DNA of 64,000 nucleotides, taken from assembly GCA_028685185.1 (NCBI GenBank), contig JAQUEK010000001.1:190338-254337 (forward strand), in the 5' to 3' direction. Under the pieces are notes generated by a model. The model had not been told where the DNA came from, did no database searches, and saw only the letters and a program-made list of their open reading frames with translations. Both the position numbers and the translations under genes were made by a program. The DNA comes from Candidatus Altimarinota bacterium (GTDB lineage Bacteria > Patescibacteriota > Gracilibacteria > BD1-5 > UBA2023). Below, in pieces: positions 40,202-51,195 of this stretch (position 1 is the first letter of the stretch; each line of letters starts with the position of its first letter).

Positions 40202-40507
40202 ATGTTTAAATTTTTTACCGAGTCTATAAAAGAATTCGAACATGTAGTGTGGCCTACTAAAAATGAAACAAGGAAATATTTTTCAATCGTTGTTTGATTG
40301 ATCATAAGTCTGACATTGTTCATTTTTGTTATCTGATCTGCATTTTCTGCATGATTGTTTTATGCGAAGAATATAATCAATCCAGCAAAAATCAGCACAA
40401 CAAGCCAAACTCCAAACACTAGTAAAAGCACTGACAATAATCTGAAGCTTGATGATATAAAGATCAACTCTTGATCAGTTTCAACCGGTTCTGTAAATAC
40501 AAAATAA
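40202..40507 (+). CDS. secE: Preprotein translocase subunit SecE
   Basis: A 101-residue protein with the SecE amphipathic helix FTESIKEFEHVVWPTKNETR (V.WP...E motif) followed by one TM helix, then a Ser/Thr/Asn-rich tail of about 40 residues, longer than usual. It sits immediately before nusG, the near-universal order. Part of the SecYEG channel in the membrane. Confidence 0.93.
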
Positions 40508-40572
40508 GAAAATCTGAGGATTTAAGAAAAATCTTCGTGTTATGCTAATCTAAATTTTAATTTAAAATAATT

Positions 40573-41124
40573 ATGTTTTCAAATTCCTGACAAAGTGGCG
40601 CAGAATGGTATGTTATAAGGGTAATCTCATGAACAGAGGAAAACGTCAGACAATCATTATTGCAAAGAAGAGAAGCTTTTTCTCTTGAAGACTACATATT
40701 AGAAATATTCGTTCCTACACACGATTCTGTTTCAGTTAGAGCATGATGAGTAAAGGTTAGAAAAAAGAAGAATATCTTTCCATGATATATTCTGGTTAAG
40801 ATGGTCGTAACAAATGAAAGTTGGTATATAGTTAGAAATACACCGAATGTTACTGGTTTCCTTTGAGCTTGAACTGTTCCGGTTCCTGTAAGATGAGAAG
40901 AATTGGAGCAGCTTAAATGAGTTCTGTCTGAAAAAAGCGAAGAATATAAGGTTAACATAAAACTTTGAGAATATGTAATAATAGCATCAGGTCCTTTTGA
41001 ATGAAGCGAATGAAAGGTTATTGAAGTAAATGAGGAGAAATGATTGGTTAAAGTTAATGTGAATCTGCTTTGAAGAGACACTCCGGTTGAACTTGATTTT
41101 GCGAATGTAAAGACAAAGAAATAG
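40573..41124 (+). CDS. nusG: Transcription termination/antitermination factor NusG
   Basis: A 183-residue protein with the NGN domain (GAEWYVIRVISGTEENVRQS; KKNIFPGYILVKMVVTNESW; RNTPNVTGFLG) and the C-terminal KOW (LGEYVIIASGPFEGSEGKVI, then KVNVNLLGRDTPVELDF). It binds RNA polymerase and links it to Rho or S10. First Gly residues of the KOW motif are TGA. 65 nt downstream of secE. Confidence 0.96.
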
Positions 41125-41141
41125 TAATTAAATTCAATTTC

Positions 41142-41825
41142 ATGCGAATCGTATCATATTTTGTTTCATTTATTGCATTAACGTTATTCTTAAATATTAT
41201 TATTTCCTTTGCTTCTCCAAGCTATAAAAGTTTTCTTAAAGATACGAAAGGTAGATTCTTTAAAATTGAAGAAATACGATCAGTTGATCTTAAACCAAAA
41301 ACCGATTACAATGAAAAGATAATAGAATCTATTGAGAAGCTGAATGAGAATATAAGCAAGATAGATATTAATAATAACAAAAAAGAAATAATAGAAGAAA
41401 GCGGGATGACCAATATAGGGGCATTAGCGGATACATGAACAGTTGCGATTGATGAACTTGAAAAAATCCCAGCATCGATAAGGATTAAGCTTGAAAAAAT
41501 AAGCCTGAAAAAGATTGAAAACCGATGAATTTATGATATAAACAAGTTGGATAAGGACGTATATTATACTTCTTACTATGACGAAACAAACAAGATATTG
41601 GTATATGTGTTTGAATCCAATTATGGGATAATGATGGATCACTTCAGGACCGATAAGACATATAAGATCAATGAGGCAAATAATTTCTTCTGATATTGAT
41701 TCTATCTTAATCCAATCAAAAAGGATGACAAGGTAAGATTCGTGATACAGATAGAATGAAAGAGTATCTGATTTGAGGTAAATAAGGGTAACTACGAATT
41801 GCTTAAAAAAATATTATTAAAATAA
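41142..41825 (+). CDS. Secreted protein of unknown function in secE-nusG-greA operon
   Basis: A 227-residue protein with an N-terminal signal peptide (MRIVSYFVSFIALTLFLNII, cleavage near ISFA|SP). A helical Lys/Glu/Asn-rich middle and a C-terminal beta-rich region (YYTSYYDETNKILVYVFESN; VRFVIQIEGKSIGFEV) follow. It begins 17 nt after nusG and ends 21 nt before greA, so it is in the same operon, which is unusual company for an exported protein. No family recognised. Confidence 0.7.
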
Positions 41826-41846
41826 TTAATTTATAATCATAAAATT

Positions 41847-42332
41847 ATGTCTAAAAAAGTATTACTTACAAAAGAATGACTTGCTGAATTGCAAGATGAA
41901 TTGAAAGTCTTAAAGGAAGTTAAGAGAGTTGAAATTGCTGAAAAGCTTAAAGAAGCTATCTCATATTGAGATCTATCAGAAAATTCCGAATATGAAGACG
42001 CTAGAAATGATCAAGCTCAACTTGAGTTAAGGATCCAAGAATTAGAGGAAATCCTAAAGAATTATGAATTGGTAAGCTCAATATCAGATGCTAAAAAATG
42101 ATGAAAGGTGAATATCTGAAGCACTGTTACTATCATGAATAAATGAGAGCATCATAAATGAGAGAAGGAGGTCTTAAAGATAGTCTGAACTACTGAATCA
42201 GATATATATGAGAACAAAATTTCAAATGAGTCACCTATCTGAAAAGTCATACTATGAAAATCTGTCTGAGACATTATAAAATGAAAATCTCCGTCTTGAG
42301 AATTCGAATATGAAATCACCGATATAAAATAA
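41847..42332 (+). CDS. greA: Transcription elongation factor GreA
   Basis: A 161-residue protein. The N-terminal coiled coil with the conserved acidic tip region KLKEAISYGDLSENSEYEDA and ARNDQAQLELRIQELEEIL is diagnostic; the C-terminal FKBP-like domain ends YEITDIK. GreA stimulates transcript cleavage by backtracked RNA polymerase. Two of its most conserved positions, the G of YGDLSEN and later glycines, are TGA codons. Confidence 0.96.
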
Positions 42333-42343
42333 TTTAAAGAAAT

Positions 42344-42754
42344 ATGAACATATTTTGGAATAACATAATATTGGTTCCCGTTTTTACTTGGATTATTTCT
42401 GTTGTGATCAAGTGAATCTACCTGAAAAGCATAAATAATTTTTCATGGAATAGGTCTCTTGGATCATGATGAATGCCAAGTGTCCATTCTGCATTAGTTA
42501 CAAGCATAACAACTGCAGTCTGAATAAAATTCTGAATCTCCAGTGATCTTTTTGCAGCATGTCTGGTGTTCTCAATGATAATAATATATGATGCTATAAA
42601 TGTAAGATTTGAAGCTTGACTTCATGCAAAAACATTGAACCAGCTTACATGAAAGCAATATAATTTCAACGAATCCATATGACATCTTCCTAAAGAAGCT
42701 TTCGTATGAAGCATAATATGAATTTTAAGCGCATTCTTGTTGATGCAGATATAA
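42344..42754 (+). CDS. DUF212/divergent PAP2-family membrane protein
   Basis: A 136-residue membrane protein with GGMPSVHSALVTSITTAVGI (P-S-x-H motif), VFSMIIIYDAINVRFEAGLH and NESIGHLPKEAFVGSIIGI, the three conserved blocks of the DUF212 (acid-phosphatase/vanadium-haloperoxidase-like) family. It probably acts on a lipid phosphate at the membrane. It is 11 nt after greA and the last gene of the secE-nusG-orf-greA-orf unit. Confidence 0.92.
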
Positions 42755-42760
42755 AATTCG

Positions 42761-42790
42761 ATAACTACTAATTTAGTAGTTATTTTTTTG
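42761..42790 (+). terminator. Terminator of the secE-nusG-greA unit
   Basis: ATAACTACTA (42761-42770) pairs with TAGTAGTTAT (42774-42783), followed by T6. Confidence 0.88.
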
Positions 42791-42851
42791 TGATTTTTGC
42801 CTTTTTTTCTTTTATATGATAGAATTCAAAAAATAATATTTACTTTGAACT

Positions 42852-45779
42852 ATGGAAATTACAGATCTGTTTTTATCTAAGGCATATGCAAAAGTAGCCT
42901 GAATATGATGATCTTGAATGATAAATAAAACGATACAGAACCAGAATAGCTGAGATGACTTCTTTAACACGATATCAGGTTGGTTCTGGACTTGAGTAGA
43001 TATTTTTTGGTTCGTAATAATCTTTTTCATAATCTTGAAGATTATAAGATTATTATACGAAATATATACTACAAAAAGATTGGTTTATGTAAAAGTGACA
43101 CTACCTAGGGCAGATAGTAAATTAGACAAAGAAAAAGAAACAAAGAAGGATTTCAAAGAAAAGATCTGAATAATGTCAATTTTTTATAAGGCTGTGCATA
43201 AGATAGATGAGCTTAGTTTTGTAGATGCGATATTAAACCTTGTCTTCAATCATGCCAAGATATCATTGGAAATCGCATATCAGGAATGACAAGTACATTT
43301 TTATGTTGTTGCATATAAGGAATGTATAACACTTATAACACAACAGATAACTTCAAATTATCCTGATGCAGAAGTGAAGATAATCAATCAAGACGAATAT
43401 ATAGATATTAAGCCTACATGATATACTTTAAAGGCGGTCAGCTCTTGAAAGGTCAATTCAGATATTTTCCCTATTAAGACCTACAAATATTTTGAGGATG
43501 ATCCATTATCAAGCATCACAAATGCATTTTGAACCCTAAAGAAAACAGATAAGGCAGTTTTTCAGATTGTGATCAAGCCGCTTTGAGAAAAATGGAATAA
43601 GAAAGCGAAAAAAGGTGCTTCCCTTGTAGCGAAATGACAATACAAGAAATGAATCAAATCTAGCCTTTGAATGGATTTCATACAGAAACTCCTTGATCCA
43701 TTATATTGGATACTTAACAGATTCATAAATAATGAAGAGACCTGATGAAGCTGAGCGCCTGGGGCGAGTTCATGAGATTCATACAAGATATTCAACCAAG
43801 CAGAACAGGAATCTCATAAGGCTGTTTGAGAATCTGCAGGTCAGCAATGATTTCAAGCATCGATAAGATTTTTAGCATCTTCAGATACAAAAGAAAGTGC
43901 AACAGAATGATTGCATAATCTTCTATCAACCACTTGAATCTATTCTGATGAATATAACAATAAGCTTGATGACCCTAGGGTAACTGAGGATCTTTTCAGC
44001 TTTATACTTACGCCCATAAGATACATCGCATTCAAGTATAAACTCGTATGATTATTCCAGAATAAGAGTGTTTTCAGTATAGATGAGCTTTCTACATTAT
44101 ATCACTTCCCAGATATTAACTATAATAAGTCACCAGTAATAAAATGGCTTGATTACAAGATGCTTACACCGCCTTCAAATCTGAAGACATTGAAAGAGCC
44201 TTTGATATTGTCTGACTATAAGAGAGATGTTAATTGAAATATAATCACAAAGGATTGAACATTGCTTAAGGTTGATAAGAACAAGAATCTGAAAAGGGAT
44301 GAGAACAAGAATTTCATTTCTGTAGATTGAGAAACCATAGAGATATATAAGGAATGAGAGCAGAAATGAAAAACGGTCCTTGAATGAAAGATGCCTATAC
44401 AAGAGGAAAAACAACGATATCTATGATGATTCCCTCTTTTCAAGGATTGAGTTCTGTTGTGATGGAATGAATATAGGAATATCAAATCCCCTATTTACTT
44501 TTCAAGAAAAGATAGATGAAGGCATCATTATATAATCTGAAAATCATGAGGTTGAAAATCCGTATTCATCGGTTATCTTGCACGTCAAGACCTATGGGCA
44601 TGAGATTGATTATGTGTAATCGATCCGCATTGAGACCTTGTTGAGGATATAATAAGCTTCACACCTAAAGAAAGAGCAAAAGATGTTATCATTTTCGATC
44701 CATCTGATTATGACAGGCCTATGTGACTGAATCTTTTGGAAATAATAGCAACCGATCCGAATCTTAGGGCTGTTGAAAAAGACAGGGCTGCACTTGATGC
44801 AACATCAATATTCATAAAGATATTCAATGAAGAGGTCTTCGGTCCTAGGATCCAGCATTATTTCAGAAATTGATGTCTTACATTGATGGATGATGAAGAT
44901 GAAGGATGAACCCTTATCGATGTTCCGCGTCTTTTCGTGGATGATGCTTTCTGCAAGTACAAAGTTTCAAAAGTTAAAAACCCTGTTGTAAAATCGTTTT
45001 GGGATTATGAATATGCGAATACTTGAGACAGGGAAAAACAGGAGATGATACCTTATTTCTCTTCAAAATTCTGACCTTTCATCACCAATACTACAATAAG
45101 GAATATCATAGGTCAGCCAAAATCGGCCTTCAATATAAGAAGAGTTATGGATGATCAGAAAGTGCTCATGGTAAACCTTTCAAAATGATTGATCTGAGAT
45201 CTAAATGCTCAGTTGCTATGATTGATATTCGTATCGAAAATCAATATGGCAGCTATGAGCCGTGCAGATACTCCTGAAGATGAGAGAAAAGATTTCTTCT
45301 TATATGTCGATGAGTTCCAGAATTTCGCAACCGATACATTCTGAGAGATATTATCCGAGGCTCGTAAATATCATCTAGCTCTTATAATGGCTCATCAGTT
45401 CATCGCACAGATATGATGAAACAAAAGCAAGGATTGAAAGCCTTCCATTAAAGATGCAGTGTTCTGAAATGCCTGAACGATAATGAGTTTCAAGGTCTGA
45501 GCTGAAGATGCAGAATATCTTGAAAAGGAATATGCACCGCTTTTATCTCAGCAGGATATAATTTGAATTGCAAATTTTACAACATATTGTAAACTGAATA
45601 TAGATAATGCTACGACTCGTCCTTTTGATATGAAGACTTTTTGGGACAACACATATAAGAATCCTGAAGTATCTAAGATTATAAAGGAATATTCAAGGAA
45701 AATGTATTGAAGGAAAAAAGAATATGTAGACATGGAAATCGAGGCACGTCTCGGTATTATAAAGAATGATGATAATTAA
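42852..45779 (+). CDS. Type IV secretion-type ATPase with TM anchor and HerA/VirB4-like motor
   Basis: A 975-residue protein. An N-terminal TM helix pair (about 48-70) is followed by a soluble region of about 480 residues. The motor domain then starts with Walker A GIIIGKSGGGKSVFIGYLAR and VIDPHGDLVEDII; MGLNLLEII and IGDLNAQLLGLIF precede Walker B FFLYVDEFQNFATDTF and the HerA/VirD4 'MAHQF' sensor motif. This matches DUF87/TraD-type 'type IV secretory pathway' ATPases widespread in CPR, thought to drive pilus or DNA/protein transfer. Three of the motif glycines are TGA. It pairs with the TSP3/pilin-like gene downstream. Confidence 0.88.
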
Positions 45780-45824
45780 CTATAGGAAACACTAATAAAA
45801 AATTAGAATATAACATCTAGATCT

Positions 45825-47627
45825 ATGAAAAAAATATCGAAATTAATGCTTTTAATATTAATGTTTTTTGCATTGACTTGAATTTCTTTTGCTGATAGTT
45901 CTACAACAGATCAAGATAAGGACTGAGTGATGGATAACGTCGATAAATGTCCTAATACTCCATGATCGCAAATCGCATACGAAAGCTGAGAATGGATATG
46001 ATGTAGCCATGAACAGCAAACAATAGTTACAGACAGGGGCTGAACTTCTTCTGATTTGGATAACGATTGACTGGGTAATGATGAAGAGATTAACTGATAT
46101 ACCTGAACATATCTTTGAACAGATATGTTCATAGTAACGAATACTTTATCAAAAGATTCCGATTGAGATTGATTGAGTGATAAGACAGAAAAGACCGGTT
46201 TTACAAACCCTATTGATCCAGATACAGATTCGGACTGAATTATAGACTGAACTGATACAGAGCCACTGACCCCAAAAGATAAGACACAATTTGTCAATTC
46301 ATCATGAGAATGTGATGCTACTTGTATTAGTGATTACACCAAATGGAGTGATGACCAGGATGTTGATAATATAACAGATAATACAGAGAAGGTTTGGTGT
46401 CTTAACACAGTAAAATGAAACCAAGTATATACCGATTCTGGAGATTACAAATGATGTAGCAGTGAGCAAAAAAATCTGAAAATCGACTATGAAAAGATTA
46501 AAACAACCCTGTTAAGTCAGATGACAATAACTGCAACCGCAATTTCAAGCTGAAATTGAAAGGAATTGGAAACTCAGAATTTTATCGATAAGCATGATGA
46601 TTATTTCCGTTTCATAAACAAGATAAAAAGTCCTAATCCTGATTTTTATGAATATATAATTTCAGATAGTTCACTTAATCCAGATATATTGAAGCAATTC
46701 ATAGATGATAATCATATCATACTAAATTGAGTCTGAAGAGAGGTTACATTGGATGTAAAGGTATGAGATTCTAACTGATGAAGCAACAGATGAAGTTTTT
46801 TGGATGGATATAAACAAGGATGACATTTCTGATGAAACCTGACATGAGAAAAATGAACTCAGAATTTTCTGATAAACATAGCAAAAGACATGAAAAATCT
46901 CTTTATAGCAATTGCAGTGATATATTTATTTATGCTGACATTCAGGTTATTTTTCGGATGATGATGAGAGGATGATTTGAAGAAATGGAGAAATTGAATA
47001 TTGTGGACTTCACTTTGAATCATGACAATGCAGATGTCATATGTAGTAATCACTTCAATGTATGATAAATCTATATCTCAGGTAACAGCAGCCGAATTCT
47101 CGAATAATGTTGTCTGGCCATTGATAAACCTGCTTTATGTAGTGGCTTCATTTATATTCATATCAATGGCGATATTTGCATTCTACAAGATAATCACCTG
47201 AGGTTGAAATGAAGATTGATATAAAAAATGAGTTCAGACTATCACAAGTGCGATCATATGATTCATACTTGTAAAGATATCTTCAAGCCTTGTTTTCAGC
47301 GTATACGGACAGGTTAAATGTGAAAAGACATGATTCATAACAACTTGTAATTGAGATGCTTTATGAGATCCAAATCTAAGCGATACTATAAAGATTGCAA
47401 GGAACCTTATCCAATATTTTACATGATTCTTGTGAATATTCGTCATACTTATGATTATCTATGCCTGATTCTTAATCCTTACAAGCTGAGGTAATGAGGA
47501 TAAGGTAAAAAAAGCAAAGGCAATGATAAAATACATTGTAATCTGAATGATATTGATCGTTATAAGTGTGATACTATTCGAATTCCTATGATGATCTGAT
47601 ATCAAATCAACATTTGGGTGATTCTAA
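45825..47627 (+). CDS. TSP3-repeat secreted/membrane protein with pilin/VirB6-like C-terminus
   Basis: A 600-residue protein. It has a signal peptide (LMLLILMFFALTGISFADS) and calcium-binding thrombospondin-type-3 repeats (DQDKDGVMDNVDKCPNTPGS; then DSDGDGLSDKTEKTGFTNPI and DPDTDSDGIIDGTD). The middle region has Cys residues. The C-terminal third has about five to six TM helices, ending in a TrbC/VirB2-like pair (FTGFLGIFVILMIIYAGFLI, then LTSGGNEDKVKKAKAMI and a final TM). The LTSGGNEDKVKKAK hinge is a hallmark of CPR pilin-like subunits. It follows the ATPase by 45 nt. Confidence 0.8.
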
Positions 47628-47635
47628 TTTTATAC

Positions 47636-47675
47636 AAAAAAACTCCTGAACAATGCTGTTCAGGAGTTTTTTTTT
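47636..47675 (+). terminator. Terminator of the T4SS-like unit
   Basis: AAAAAACTCCTGAACA (47636-47651) pairs with TGTTCAGGAGTTTTTT (47657-47672), T9 tail; shared with the convergent lipoprotein gene. Confidence 0.93.
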
Positions 47676-47676
47676 G

Positions 47677-47949
47677 TTATTGGACGTAAACTCAAGATGA
47701 TTCAGGAGGATTGAATTCATCTATGTTATCGGATCATGAATTTTCGACTGATGTCGTTCATGTGTCAACTACAATGGTTCAAGTCTCTGTTATCTGCGTT
47801 GCCGGTGTCTCATCATTAGCTACGGATCATGAAACAGTGTTGTTACCTTGGGTTTTCATATTATCTGATGTTGCATTTTGATTTTCATTGCTGGCCGAAC
47901 AAGATGCAAGAACAATTGCTAATATCATTGATATCCCTAATTTTTTCAT
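47677..47949 (-). CDS. Small lipoprotein
   Basis: A 90-residue protein: signal peptide KKLGISMILAIVLASC with an LASC lipobox (acylated Cys 17), then a Ser/Thr/Asn/Glu-rich mature part (residues 18-90) of low complexity (NVSG, TGTTSVENSG), with no domain. Probably a surface-exposed lipoprotein anchored in the outer leaflet. No function recognised. Confidence 0.75.
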
Positions 47950-48033
47950 TTTCAGGTTTTTATTAAATAAACATATTAATTATATTTTTTTATTGCAGAT
48001 AACAAGAAAAATACCATTGACAATAAGATTATA

Positions 48034-49065
48034 TTAAAGATTTTTCATGAATTCCCTCAATTTATATTTAAGGAAGAATAATCAAAACATGATTTTCTTA
48101 TTTATGAAAATCTGAGAATCGGGCCATTTTGTTGTTTTTTCGCTGAATTTTCATTTGAAATCAGTTACTCATATCAGGCTTGATCTTTTTGATTCAGGTC
48201 ATGCCACTCATAGAAAATCGTAGAACACACATCATTTGGATTTTGCTTCTTGAATCACCTTCCATTGTATGAGATATGAGGCCATATATTTACGTTTGTT
48301 GTTATCGCTTGTGGATGCTCAGTAATAATAGTAACAGGTGTTTTTCAACATGATGAATATTCAAGCTGCCACTATCTCTTCATCCTTTTTTGCAAAATAA
48401 AGTCATCATATGTCATTTTCATATATATAATCGAGAAACGTCTTGAAATAAGATAACGAGTTTATGTTAAATGAATCCCTTTTGGTAGTCAAAGAAAGCA
48501 GATCATAGAAAAGCTTCAGGTTTTTTTCTGTATTTTCAGACTTTTCAACCGAAACAGAATTCTTTTCGGCCACCTTGATATTATATCTTCACTTCGGCTT
48601 CATGGCTGAAAGCAATTCTTCCTCTGTTTTTCTTAAATCAAGATTTATGGTATAGGGTTCTATGAATCTCTTTAAATTCATGGCCTTGAATCTTTTTAAT
48701 TTACATTCCACTAATGGTTCAATTTGAATATAAACAGCTTTCTCATCTTTCGACAATCTTATCATCTCTGTTTCAAGAAGATCAAGGTATTTTTCATTTA
48801 TAGGTCATCAGATTACAAAAAATGCATAGCTTCATAATCAGATGCTTCTTTTTTCTATAATCACGAAATTTTCCAGATTCTCATCATCATAAATTCAAAT
48901 GAAAAAACCTTTATCGATATATCATGATTTTTTCAGCATCTCGTTCCATTCTATCGTTTGCCAAATAGGCTCATAGGAGATGTCTGAAAAGATTTTTCCT
49001 ATATCATTTCTTATTTTATCTTTAAATCCAGGATTTTCATCTAAACACGAATTTATAATTTTCAT
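48034..49065 (-). CDS. FemX/FemAB-type aminoacyltransferase
   Basis: A 343-residue protein of the GNAT-like Fem family. PIWQTIEWNEMLKKSGYIDK at the start, GLGSYAFFVIGGPINEKYLD, PYTINLDLRKTEEELLSAMK, PKGRYNIKVAEKNSVSV (R-Y-N-I-R-x-A-like) and FYDFLGVAGPESKRSSLIGV (the D-x-x-G motif) are all in order. Fem proteins add amino acids from aminoacyl-tRNA to lipid II to build peptidoglycan cross-bridges. This fits the M23 and sortase genes elsewhere in the window. Confidence 0.88.
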
Positions 49066-49206
49066 TGATTTATCATTTAATTTTTATATACTGGGCATAA
49101 CTTGTTTTAGTTTATGTGTTATGGTTTTTTTTTCAATAAAATTTGCAATAATATAAGAAATATATTAAAATGAACTTAAGAAATATTTTATTTTCTATTT
49201 AAAACT

Positions 49207-49614
49207 ATGAATACTCCCATTGAAATAAAGAAGAAGGTTATCTCATGAATCGATATTTTTGAATTTGTTGGTGAACTTGATGAAACAAATGCAGATAAGA
49301 CTTTTACAGCTATTTATAACGCTATTTGAGACTTCACTTGAAAAAAACTTATTTTCAACATGTCTGGATTGAGATATCTTAATTCAAAATCGATCTGATA
49401 TATCGCTGATATTTTTTCAAACATTGAAGATTGAAACGGTCAGATGTTTTTGACTAATATGACAGATGAGGTTAAGGATACTTTGGAATTGGTTTGAATA
49501 ACAACAATCATCACTTCTCTAAATAAAGAAGAGGAAGCTTTGGCAGAACTATGAATCACTCAAGTTCCACCAGAACAAAACAATACCACTCAACTTCTTT
49601 CAGATCAGAAATAA
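49207..49614 (+). CDS. STAS-domain protein (anti-sigma factor antagonist-like)
   Basis: A 135-residue protein. GIDIFEFVGELDETNADKTF, KKLIFNMSGLRYLNSKSIGY (the loop with phosphorylatable Ser in D/N-x-S-G-L...S-x-G) and ALAELGI form a SpoIIAA-like STAS domain. The usual Asp before the phospho-Ser is N-M-S here. About 20 disordered residues follow (PPEQNNTTQ). It could be part of a partner-switching regulator; no kinase or phosphatase partner is in the window. Confidence 0.8.
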
Positions 49615-49633
49615 TCAATTTGGTTAAAATTTT

Positions 49634-49661
49634 AAAAAGCGTCATAAATGACGCTTTTTTT
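49634..49661 (+). terminator. Terminator after STAS gene
   Basis: AAAAAGCGTCA (49634-49644) pairs with TGACGCTTTTT (49649-49659), T tail. Confidence 0.9.
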
Positions 49662-49715
49662 GATTTATCTTAAATATTATGATAAGATTTAGGAAATATA
49701 TCCTAATAAGCACAT

Positions 49716-51146
49716 ATGGCAAGGAAATCAGCACAGATAGAAACAGTGAATCAGCAGACAGAGAAATCTATAGAAGAAAAATTAAAGGAGATCAAATCCC
49801 AACTTTCTTCATGAGAAAGTCTGAAGCTGAATAAAACAATTGAAAATTTGAATGTTTCAAGGAAAAAATTGGAATTACTGAAAAAAGCCTCTCCTAAATC
49901 TCAAGAGATAAAAAGGCTTGAAGATGAGGTTTTTAAGTTAGAAAGAGAAGAGATGAGAGTATCTCATTTCCTTAATCTGAAATACAAATGAAATGAAAAA
50001 CACAAAGCAATCATCTGAAAAAACGAATCTTCAGATAATCTGAAGGCATCTGATATCCTGTTTCTGAAGAAAACATGAGCGGATCTGTCCAAATTCCTTC
50101 TCGTAAGGGATTGAAACGCCACATGAAAAGTATCAGAAAAAGATATCAAAGAAAACGATAAGTTCATTGTGAATTTCTGAGAGAATCAGAACATGAATAA
50201 TATAATATGAGCTTGAGATATTCTTCCTTATGAAGTGAATTCCATCAAGATAAATTGAGTTGAATGAATAAGAAGGAATATGCCAAGACCATGATATTAT
50301 GAGGCTCTACCTAATTGAAAATTCAGATATCTGAGAATATTCGATTGAGATAAGATAGAAATCATAAAAATGAAAAAAATCAATGATTCTGAAATAAAGG
50401 AATTTCAAAATTCGGATGAAAAGAGATTTGAGAAATTAAGGATAGAAGATACGATACATAACAATTGAAATGCTATTACCGATCTTCAGGAAGATAAGGA
50501 CCTGATTGAAAAAGCCAAAAAAGTAAAGGAAGAGGAAGAAAAAAGAATGGATAGGATCAAGGATATCTATAAGATAGACTGAAAGGATTGATTTGAAGGA
50601 ACTGTAAAGAAGCTTAAGGACCTGAATTTTGATGAGTCAAAGACTCTCTTGATATCAATATTCTGAGAATGACCTGCAACCAGATTGCTGATCAAAATAG
50701 ACTGATGATCTACTTTCGCCATAAAAAGAATGATAGCTCTAGCCAAGCATGAATGATGATTCAAATTCTGAAGAAGAAATCCTGATCCTGCAAGTGGATT
50801 CAATATATGAACATTCCAGATTTGATGAAGTTGAAGCAATGAATCTGACTCCTTGAAGAAATTCAACAATTGTCTTGATATATGAGTGAAAATGGCAGAA
50901 GAGAACAAGATTGATGTTGACTTCGCTTCTTTGGATAATGCACAGAAGGATCTTCTTGCGCATCTGTGATACATTCAAGAATACAGATGATGAAAAGATA
51001 AATGAACATTTGAAAAACTCAAAGATCCGAACCTGAGCGACTCTGAAGTGATAAAACTGATGTCTAGAGAAATCCAATGATGAATACCTGCAATCTGAAA
51101 ATCAGTTGTTTCTCAGCTAGAAAATGCTTCAGTCAAAATATGATAA
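49716..51146 (+). CDS. Coiled-coil protein with C-terminal lysozyme-like domain
   Basis: A 476-residue protein without signal peptide. Residues 1-120 form a coiled coil (SIEEKLKEIKSQLSSGESLK). A middle domain with IRRNMPRPGYYEALPNGKFR and YLRIFDGDKIEIIKM follows. The C-terminal region (about 335-476) has ALAKHEGGFKFGRRNPDPAS, then GFNIGTFQIGG, resembling the E-S-G-G...G-x-x-Q-I catalytic segment of goose-type lysozyme/soluble lytic transglycosylases. If so, Glu in KHEGGF is catalytic. A non-classical export route would be needed. Family call moderate. Confidence 0.55.
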
Positions 51147-51155
51147 AAATATGAA

Positions 51156-51195
51156 AAATATAGAGACGCGATTAATTGCGTCTCTATATTTTTTT
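51156..51195. terminator. Bidirectional terminator
   Basis: AAATATAGAGACGC (51156-51169) pairs with GCGTCTCTATATTT (51178-51191), T tail; lies between convergent genes. Confidence 0.9.
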
